Positions 56,801 through 64,000 of a stretch of 64,000 bases of DNA are shown piece by piece; position 1 is the first letter of the stretch, and each line of letters begins with the position of its first letter. Under the pieces are notes generated by a model. That model saw only the letters and a list, made by a program, of their open reading frames with translations, was not told the origin of the DNA and ran no database searches. Origin of the DNA: Brachyhypopomus gauderio (taxonomy: Eukaryota > Chordata > Actinopteri > Gymnotiformes > Hypopomidae); assembly GCF_052324685.1 (NCBI RefSeq), contig NC_135214.1, positions 27,539,739-27,603,738 on the forward strand. Direction: 5' to 3'. The position numbers and the translations under genes were made by a program.

Positions 56801-57891
56801 TTCGTGAATATTTTGTAGGGGAGCTGTGTAGAATAAGCTGCTGTTTAGCCTCTGTAAACAGCTTCCATCATTTGCATTTGGCTACATCTCTAACCCACAA
56901 TGCCGCCTTCTATTAAGCAGCTCGATCCATCCAATTAGGAAATCAAAGGTCAGGGCGAATCAATAGCACCAGTGAAGGCTTGCAGAGAATAGAGAGAGTT
57001 ATGGTCAGGGAGGGGTTGGTGTTGGGGTGGGGTGTGCGTGGGGGAGGGGGTCGTCTAGTGGGCATCCTTCTGTCCATCGAACCGGAGACAAGTCAAGCGA
57101 TTTCAGCACCTGCAGACTACTATAGGGCACAGGGAAGAGTTGGAACGAAATGGACAGAACCGACTACGAAATGATGTTTGAGGATTGTCAAGAACTTGAT
57201 GAGCAGACTGAAGGTCTGGGGGCAAAAAACATAAAAGGAGTTAAAACCCTGGCTAATGTTTTTGACTATCCTGAAGAGGAACGTGGACGAGAAAGTAAAG
57301 GCTTTGAAATAAGAGAGCAAATGAGGAGAGGACAGATAAAGTAGTTGAAAAGAAGTCTGGCTTTGTGAGGTTGATTCTGACTTATGTCACTTACCATTTA
57401 AAGCCACAAAGGAGTCTGGAAAAGCAAATGAGGAAACGTGTTAATGTAATAAAATGAGATTCACTCTTCATTTCAGATTCATTCAGCTCCATAAAATATG
57501 CACGCTATAATGTTAACACTTGTTTCTAATATTAAGCTGTGAGGTATTTATAATTAATATCAATGTCTCGGTACAGTAACCAAACATTTTATCACACTGT
57601 GCAGTAAATAGCCACCCACCAAAGTGAGAGTAGTTTTCAGCTTTTCGCTATTCACAGCAGATAGAATGATGCAATAAATGAATGTAGTCAATTGAAAACA
57701 GGTTTCTATAGGGCTTAGTGTGGCCTGGTGAATAGGTCACAATGAAAGGCTCTGTCAGTGGTGTGTGTGTGTGTGTGTGTGTGTGTCTAAAGCAGGGCCA
57801 TGCCCTGTGTCCAGTGTGTTGCTACAGCTGAAGGACAGGGTCGAGGCTGAGCCCAGATAAACAGGAGGGAGGAAGGGAGAAGGCAGGGAAG

Positions 57892-57980
<89 letters not shown>

Positions 57981-60544
57981 TGTTAGGGAAGTGGTCCTTG
58001 CTTACTTTGGCAGTCTCCCAGTCCATCTGTGTTGCCCTGCTCAACGTCCTGCTCAAACGACCATCTGCACAAGCAACAGAGACAAGACACACGGCAGTGA
58101 GTGGCTGGCTGCTCGGGGCCCCGCGTGAGGGATGAAGTGGCCCTCTGGCCCTCGGCCCCTCCGCGAGACCTGGGACCCAACCACTTCCACCACAGGTGGT
58201 GTCCCGAGTCACCGGGGGCCGCATCGCACGGCAAAAAAAAGTGACGCGGCCACGGACGTACGTCTGACCAGCACGTGTTATCACGGCAGAACCGAAATGA
58301 AATTCCGGGCGATTTCTTCATTTTCAAAAGGTACCAAGTACATAGAGGTACTGAGGTGCTGGCGAATGGAGTGGTGTGTTATCATACAGGACTTCCAGTG
58401 TCTTGTGTCAGCTTGGGCCTACTGCTCCTGACAGACGTTCAGCCATGCAATCAGAGAAGACAGGCCAACCGTCAAAGAGATTACATGCCGGGCTGTCACA
58501 GCTGACATATCCACATCTCTCAGCTCCCAGCAGGACCCAGAAAGTATAAGAGGAAAAAGTTTCCAAACTTATCGGAAAAAAAAAAAAATAGAATGGCACA
58601 TTCGAGTGGAGTGAACCCGTTTTGCACACTGCTGCAAGCATACAGCCGTTTTCACATACAGGGCTGTTCCATTTATCTACACTTCTTACTCTGTGAACCT
58701 AGAAACACTGGGGCCCGATTCATAACACCTGACGTGAACCACGTGAGTACACCGTGCAAAATGTATGATCTGGGATTTTATTCTTATTTCACAAAGTTTT
58801 CGGGGCGATAATTAGTGCGCCGTTGTCAACTTACCACAGTGCTAAATTCACATGTGTCGTAGGCCAGTGCCAATCAACACGTGAATCAGGCCATGCATAT
58901 TAAAGATCAACGGCAAGAGACATATGACTCACTAACCCCCATGGTGAGACCAGTGGTACGCCAAGAGCTGCCAGTTACTTGAAAATGTAACCTCTGGAAG
59001 TTTCACCAAGGTGGACAGTGCGCTCTGCTGAGTTTATGACTTCGGATCTTTTTCTACATCATGGCAGAGCAGCAAAACGCATCTTTGCTCATATCTGTTG
59101 GCACTCAGCCAGCATCTGCGGCATCTCGAGATCGTGTTCGAGCACGCCGGCTTCCTCCCCTTGCACTCCCTGTGCACTCCTTGTGCACTCTCCGTGCACT
59201 CCTACTGTTAGTTAGTTTTCCCCTCATGCTTGCTCCACACAGATCAAAACTGTGCATTTTACGTAAATTTTACTAGCTGAACACGTGCGTGTGCAGAATT
59301 TTGATAATAACTTGCATAAGTGACCCAGTATTGTTAGAGAAAAGAACTAATTCACATCGTCTACCTCCTGGGACCTTTGCTGTCGGACATGTTCAGGTTC
59401 ATGTTTTGCAGAGCGGTGTCCTATTATGAATCAGTATAATGAACGAGGACGAAATGCATTAGCACTATATATCACACAAACCGTAAAACACGCTGGCAAT
59501 CCACATTTATGAATGAGTAAGCGCCTCACCCTGGTGCTATTCGCTGTTAACATCACATTAAATATGACAGTAGGTTTTATGAATTTGGCCCAGTAGATTA
59601 AGGGCATATGATGTCTGGCCATCAAAGCGACTCAATATCTTAACGTAAATCTAATTGCACCTATCACAGTATGGAGCAGACACTCTAGGCTGCTGCACTA
59701 CTATAAAAAGAGTCAAATGAGTCAAAGTGTGAAGTCACAGTTCTTCCTGCTCTGAACTAAACACCCCTGAACAAAAAGAAACACGTCCCGCTCTGTCTGT
59801 CTAACCACTTCAGGTCTGGACAGGAAGTGGCCACTCACGCTTCCTCCTCTCCTGTTTTGATCTGGCACGTTTCATTAGCCTTAGCCGGCGTGCGAGGTGC
59901 CGAACTAGAGCGCCATCCTTACCGCTCACCACAATACTCGCTGTCACTCTGGCAACCGCGGGGCGTCACCTAATGCATCTGGCGGCTCAGTATCCAGAGC
60001 GGGGAGCTCGGTCAGAGCGGGGCGAGGCTTCAGACATAATAACAGGATAGTCACGGGTGGAAAGAAATAGCCTGCGATGACCAATTGCTTTGCACAGCTC
60101 CAGAGTCGCCGGGCGCGGGAGAAAGGCCTGCTCCTGTAATTCTGACGGCATGCATAACGCTCCCCGAGAAATGCCATGTGAAGTTTGTTCAGCAGGCGGT
60201 TGGCCCCAACATGGTAAATACAGTAATAAAAAGAGTCAATATATCTCCCCGGCTCTCTTTGTCAGATTTTCCTTTACGCTCTGCCACAAGGATCGGGGAT
60301 TGGGAGGTGGTGGTGCTTGGGGGGGTTAGCAAGGCTGTTATTAGATGAAGCCACAGGAGAGTGTGAGTGCAAATGGCCGATACACCACAGGGGGTGGACA
60401 TAGGTCAGCGCAGCTCGAGGTGCTAGCGTACGCATCAGGGCCGGGTCGACGTACTTTGAGCTGGTGACGACTTCTCGACAGGCTCCCTCCGACACCCAGC
60501 CGCAGTATGGGTCCCTGGCGGCGATGCAAGACCTGTGGGAGGAG

Positions 60545-60595
<51 letters not shown>

Positions 60596-63332
60596 GGTCT
60601 GTCAGGCCGCCTTTCATGGGGGTTATGCAATCTGCCAGCAATCATCTCCCGTGTCTACTGACAGAGTACACGTCTCGGGTCTGTTCTCGGCAATAACACA
60701 CAGGCATGCTGGGAGCCGGTCAGCGGACTGGGGGGGGGGGGGGGGGGGGGGGGGTTGGTCACTCACTTCTTGCACTTCCCGTGTCTCTCGCAGCGTGACA
60801 GCGGCACCTTGACCACGCAGGACGTGAAGGCCACGAAGAGGGAGTGGCTCCCGCCATCGATCTGCATGCTGACGATTCGCTTGTCGTCCACGCCGTCGAC
60901 ACTGCACCTGTGGAGGCAGCACAGGGCGAGCGGTTCAAAGGCGTCTCTCACCCCCACGTCTCCACTGGTTTTCAGTAAAGTGCAACATCAAAGCCCTAGT
61001 TTAGCAGTTAGCTGTACGGCGTCTTTCTTTGATAAAGCTACAGAGCATCACGCTCTTGTTTTCCTCCTTCCTCCTCTCTCATGGCACGGTGGCTGCCTGG
61101 AAGGCCACAGAGCTCTAATCCCCTGCTCCACACATCTAAAGGGGGGGGGGGGGATTTAATTCCTACTCTTCGAGGCTTGGCCCCCATGCAGCAGAGCTCT
61201 CCATTAAGACGTACAGCCCATCTACCCTATGTAATGTGCAGTGAGCATCTTTGCTCTGATCCTTCCCTGCAAAGTCCGTGACGCTAACTGCTACAGCTAA
61301 GCCACGCGGCGGTCAGCCAGGGAGAGATCTCGGCCCATTCCACGGTGTGTGCGTAGAGGAGGAGGAGGAGGAGGAGGAGGAGGAGGAGGGAGGTGCGGGG
61401 GAGGGATCAGGTTCGTACGCTCCTTCCATGCTCTGTCACACGGCACGGCTCAGCATCCTAACAACAGCGGTCTCCTTAAAAACCCCCCAAACCAACTCAC
61501 CGTGGCTTCCAAAGAGGTGGGGGTGCGGCGGGGTGGCTTGGAGACACACATCTGATCCACTACACCCACCAAGTCCCCCCCCCCCCAACCCCTGCTCCTC
61601 TAAACCATCCCACATTCTTTAATCATTCAGCGTTCGTTAGGCTGGGCGCTGTGGCATCAGCCCAGAAGTTCCACTGAGCTCTCTTTACTTTACCCGCCGC
61701 ACTCCAGGGGCTGTAACCTGATAAAACGCTTTGGGGAAGCATCAGGGGGCGGGGCACACAAAGGGCGGGGCATATGGGGGGCGGGGCCTATTGGAATACA
61801 CACTTCTCCGGGTTGTAGATGCTCAGCTCCTCCAGGAAGAGGCTGTCGTTCAGGAAGCCGCTCTTCATTTTAGCCAGGAACTTGAGGATGATGCCCCTCT
61901 CCGAGCCCAGGAAGATGACGGTGTAGTTGCCATGGGGCCCCCGCGGCGTTATCCACCGCTATGCGAGTGAGCCGATATCTGGAGTGACAAGGGGGAGGGG
62001 GGAGAGAACAGTATGAATCAGGAAAGAAAAGTGCCCGACGATTCTGCGATTTAAAAACGTTCGTCTCTGCTCTCGCTAAAGAAATTAGGCCGTTATCTAG
62101 TGGCCATTGCTCCAATTACCACGCTTATCTCCATGTTAATCAAATGTATGTATAATTTTTAAATCAGTATGCAAATACACTTTCAAGGTAATTAAAGCTG
62201 GTGAGATGGAAATGGTAAGACAAATAAATTATCCAGGATTTTTCTTCATCTTTGCAAATCTCTTGAGTCTACAGAGGGATATATGAGAACAGGGAGGGAA
62301 TCAACATGAGACATACCACAGCAATGTTTCTTCAACGATTGAAAGGTTCAGCAAATTTACACAGACCTCATTAAGGAGTGTTACTGTAAAAGATATCAGG
62401 GAAGTGACACAAGGGGCGTTCTTCTCACAGTCTGTTAGCGTTTGATTCCTTCTTTAAAAACAAGGTCAAATTTTGTGGTCTGACCTGAGAATCTTAGACT
62501 TCTTTATAGGTTCTGCCTGACAGGAAGATCCTGCTTTAGAAATGGACGCTATTGTTCTAATTTGCTAGAAAAAGAAAACCCATGAATTCAACCATCTCCG
62601 CTTCAGGGCAGAGTTGAGATGAAGTCTTATTCCAGATTCTGTTTCCAGCTCACTTCCTACATCTGAAGAATAGGCAGCTCCATACTGGTGAAATAGATAT
62701 TCCAACCCCCCTGCCCCCAGATACTAAATGAATCTATTCGAGGGGCGCTTAGAGTCTGAATTTGACTGGGCCACACTTCTGCATTGCAAATGACAGGATC
62801 CATTGCCAAAACGAGCAGCGATTATCATACAGAAGAGAAGCCATTAATCCACACATAACATTAGAAATGAATCATTATATGGAGTTATTTCAGGGTGATC
62901 TGACTAGTCCTCATTCAGGATCCATACGCTATACACCAGGAGGACCAGAACTATGACCACCGAGGCCCTGCAAGCAGAAGAGAGCCGGACCCGCGAGGCT
63001 GCTCACCGGACCATGGTCTTCAGGAACCAGGGGCCGGGTGGGCAATGGAGGGCACTGCCTCGTCCATCAGAGGGTGCATCTTGATGAAGTTCAGAGTGTC
63101 GTCTGGAAATTCGTTGGAGACCTTGTATCTTTCTGCTGATGACGTTCCAGCACAGCAGCCAGGCCTAAAGAGATAGAGAGAGGAGGGAGGGAGATAGGGA
63201 GATGGAGAGAGAGAGAGGGGGGTGGGTGGGTGGTGGAGATAAGGAGATAGAAAGAGAGGGGAGAGGGGGGTGGGTGGTGGTGGAGATAAGAGATAGAAAG
63301 AGAGGGGGGGGGGTGGGTGGTGGAGATAGGGA

Positions 63333-63372
<40 letters not shown>

Positions 63373-64000
63373 AGGGAGGTTAACGGGAGGGAGAGAGAGA
63401 GGAATGAGAGACAAATGGAGAGAGAGAAAGGAGAGAGAGACTGAGAATCACTTGAACTGATTGCGCTGGATTACCTGAATTACATGAATTACACTTAAGG
63501 GCATTACAATATGAAACATTTATATTTCTAGTGTGCTTTCTGTCAAATCACAACATTTCCAAATATGGCGTTATGGAGGAAACATGTAGTTTTATTGTAG
63601 TTTGTGCTAGTTGGATGTCTTTCATGTTGTACTGGCTGACTAAGCTTTGCTCTGAGTACACAAGCAACATATGGTGCCTTTCCTCTTGAAGAACAAGCAC
63701 AGATCAGACGCAGCGTACATGGGCTGGCTCACACGTGCCACTGAGGGGAAAAATAAAACGTGCATAAAAAGCTCTTGTCTTCATCCTCATTAACACCCGA
63801 CCTTGTTTTTCTCCGCAAACACATAATTTTTATGTTAATTGTTGCTGCCGATACCCGTTGTTTGACATGGCGACGAACCATATGGAGGCAAGGGACATCT
63901 CTGATTCGTCTCGCCTGGATCGATGCTCAAAGTGCTATTTCAGGGGGGAATTCAAACTAGCTCACTGTGTGATAATTAGGGGTACGGGGGACAAAGATTG
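46423..64000 (-). CDS. SEMA6A: Semaphorin-6A, C-terminal eight coding exons (5' part outside window)
   Basis: Exons in transcript order: 63164-63007, 61978-61804, 60907-60767, 60532-60455, 58064-58006, 57415-57395, 55116-54960 and 47510-46423. All borders are GT-AG and the phases interlock. Semaphorin-6A is a single-pass transmembrane guidance molecule and ligand/receptor for plexin-A2 and -A4. Identity rests on sema-domain stretches ([24 protein letters not shown]), PSI-domain [20 protein letters not shown], the transmembrane segment, and tail blocks such as [20 protein letters not shown] and [18 protein letters not shown], all characteristic of SEMA6A and not 6B/6C/6D as I recall them. As written, four single-base insertions in G/C runs break the frame in three exons. 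The last exon is fully open. The gene start and most of the sema domain lie beyond 64000. Confidence 0.93.
48023..48048. repeat. poly-G tract (26 bp)
   Basis: Uninterrupted G run on the + strand, so a C run in the SEMA6A transcript. Confidence 0.9.
50968..51034. repeat. (TG)n microsatellite
   Basis: About 33 TG units on the + strand. Confidence 0.95.
52066..52156. repeat. (CA)n microsatellite
   Basis: About 45 CA units, uninterrupted. Confidence 0.95.
53793..53840. repeat. (TAA)n microsatellite
   Basis: About 15-16 TAA units. Confidence 0.95.
54960..55116 (-). CDS. SEMA6A: SEMA6A stalk exon, frame broken by one base
   Basis: Acceptor CCGGCAG|GC and donor ACGG|GTAAGC; 157 nt where 156 would keep frame. 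The first part reads [13 protein letters not shown] in the frame set by the microexon, like the Ser/Thr-rich human stalk. The second part reads [20 protein letters not shown], then [18 protein letters not shown] in the frame that joins the last exon (GVIRES). The switch falls in a C7 run (55075-55081 on +). Read literally, a TAA ends the first frame. An alternative acceptor (CCTCCTCCAG|CA, about 27 bases downstream) would keep frame but lose the Ser/Thr part. Confidence 0.82.
55117..57394 (-). other. SEMA6A: SEMA6A intron between microexon and stalk exon
   Basis: 2.3 kb with no further exon recognised. It includes low-repeat islands (about 56080-56180, 56400-56500 and 56820-56960) that could be conserved regulatory DNA. 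Open frames near 55268-55510 + and 56559-56807 + are not recognisable. Confidence 0.7.
57395..57415 (-). CDS. SEMA6A: SEMA6A 21-nt microexon
   Basis: On the - strand, TTTGCTTTTCCAG|AC TCC TTT GTG GCT TTA AAT G|GTAAGTG. The first two bases complete Asn with the A left by the previous exon, then SFVALN, and the last G starts the glycine of the stalk exon. The result QNSFVALNG matches the human stretch HNSFVALNG as I recall it, right after GNTDGLGDC. It is phase 1-1, so skipping leaves the frame unchanged. It is too short to appear as an open frame and was found from the protein pattern and splice sites. Confidence 0.88.
57765..57786. repeat. (TG)n microsatellite
   Basis: Short TG run on the + strand (CA in the SEMA6A transcript), in the intron just upstream of the microexon. 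Confidence 0.9.
57896..57978. repeat. (GA)n microsatellite
   Basis: About 41 GA units on the + strand. In the SEMA6A transcript this is a (CU)n tract starting about 27 nt after the donor of the exon at 58006-58064. Confidence 0.95.
58006..58064 (-). CDS. SEMA6A: SEMA6A post-PSI linker exon
   Basis: 59 nt: one base completes Lys, then [19 protein letters not shown] and one base over; acceptor TTGTGCAG, donor CAAA|GTAAGC. [16 protein letters not shown] is a strong SEMA6A signature. Confidence 0.93.
58065..60454 (-). other. SEMA6A: SEMA6A intron between PSI and linker exons
   Basis: 2.4 kb with no further exon recognised. A small 12-bp tandem repeat (GTGCACTCC-type, about 4 units) lies at 59160-59210, and an A12 run near 58576-58588. 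Confidence 0.75.
60455..60532 (-). CDS. SEMA6A: SEMA6A PSI-domain exon
   Basis: 78 nt encoding [20 protein letters not shown] then VVTSS. It contains the PSI hallmark RDPYCGW and its cysteines. Acceptor is CCCACAG, preceded by a long UG repeat; donor is CAAA|GTACGT. Confidence 0.94.
60546..60593. repeat. (CA)n microsatellite next to SEMA6A acceptor
   Basis: About 24 CA units on +; in the transcript a (UG)n run ending about 13 nt before the 3' splice site of the PSI exon. Confidence 0.95.
60730..60754. repeat. poly-G tract (25 bp) next to SEMA6A donor
   Basis: G run on +; in the transcript a C25 run starting about 12 nt after the donor of the exon at 60767-60907. It lies in a 234-bp intron. 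Confidence 0.92.
60767..60907 (-). CDS. SEMA6A: SEMA6A sema-domain C-terminal exon
   Basis: 141 nt, intact: [38 protein letters not shown], then CERHGKCK. Acceptor CCACAG|G and donor AAGAA|GTGAGT. This is the last blade of the sema propeller, leading into the PSI. Confidence 0.95.
60908..61803 (-). other. SEMA6A: SEMA6A intron
   Basis: 0.9 kb with a G13 run (61141-61153), a GAG-type trinucleotide repeat (61355-61391) and a C-rich run near 61577-61588. No exon recognised. The Glu/Gly-rich open frames here come from the repeat. Confidence 0.8.
61355..61391. repeat. (GGA)n microsatellite
   Basis: About 11-12 GGA units on the + strand. Confidence 0.9.
61804..61978 (-). CDS. SEMA6A: SEMA6A sema-domain exon, frame broken by one base
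   Basis: 175 nt where 174 fits. It reads [13 protein letters not shown], then after a one-base shift [40 protein letters not shown] and NPEK. The switch is in a coding G5C4 block (61934-61942 on +). Acceptor TCACTCCAG|A and donor GAGAA|GTGTGT join in phase to both neighbours if one base is discounted. Confidence 0.9.
61979..63006 (-). other. SEMA6A: SEMA6A intron
   Basis: 1.0 kb, moderately AT-rich. I see nothing but intron sequence. Confidence 0.8.
63007..63164 (-). CDS. SEMA6A: SEMA6A sema-domain exon, frame broken by two bases
   Basis: 158 nt where 156 fits. It reads [40 protein letters not shown], then two extra bases in adjacent C runs, then PWFLKTMV. Read literally, a TGA at 63020-63022 ends the frame. 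Acceptor CTCTTTAG|G and donor GTCCG|GTGAGC agree in phase with the next exon (R at the junction). This is the most upstream SEMA6A exon in the window. Confidence 0.9.
63165..63440. repeat. purine-rich minisatellite (GA/GGT blocks)
   Basis: Repeating blocks of about 50-60 bp built from GGAGATAGGGAGATGGAGAG, GAAAGAGAGG and GGGGTGGGTGG elements, three to four copies, plus a pure GA run at about 63336-63368. On the SEMA6A strand it is a long CU-rich tract ending directly at the acceptor of the exon at 63007-63164. Bases 63441-64000 are SEMA6A intron with nothing recognised. Confidence 0.85.

Overview
The window is vertebrate nuclear DNA, almost certainly from a ray-finned (teleost) fish. The evidence is split, spliced genes with GT-AG introns, vertebrate-grade protein similarity, very many dinucleotide microsatellites, and several decayed Tc1/mariner-type transposon copies of the kind common in fish. 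I cannot name the order or species.

Three protein-coding genes can be assembled exon by exon. (1) AP3S1 (+ strand, coding 1639-9401, 6 exons) encodes the sigma-3A subunit of the AP-3 vesicle adaptor. (2) COMMD10 (+ strand, coding 11308-32067, 7 exons) encodes a COMM-domain protein of the Commander/CCC endosomal complex. (3) SEMA6A (- strand, coding from beyond 64000 down to 46423) is represented by its last eight exons: the end of the sema domain, the PSI domain, a stalk with a 21-nt microexon, and one large exon for the transmembrane segment and cytoplasmic tail. COMMD10 and SEMA6A are convergent. From memory, the gene order and orientations match human 5q23.1, except that LVRN and ARL14EPL, which lie between AP3S1 and COMMD10 in human, are absent from the 1.9 kb between them here.

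Layout: 1-1500 microsatellite and a broken DDE transposase relic; 1500-9980 AP3S1; 9980-11200 short intergenic; 11200-32156 COMMD10 with a 16.4-kb intron 5; 32157-43690 intergenic with two Tc1-like relics and microsatellites; 43690-64000 SEMA6A 3'UTR, exons and introns.

Most notable observations: AP3S1 ends in five Asn-Leu-Pro repeats, where the human protein as I recall it has one, accounting exactly for 12 extra residues. SEMA6A carries four one-base insertions, all in G/C homopolymers and spread over three exons, suggesting assembly error or, less likely, gene decay. The SEMA6A microexon has a UGC just upstream, as seen at neural microexons. Several 3' splice sites abut long UG or CU tracts. 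No bacterial-type system, CRISPR array, tRNA or rRNA gene was seen. Family comparisons rest on remembered protein sequences, not on a search.
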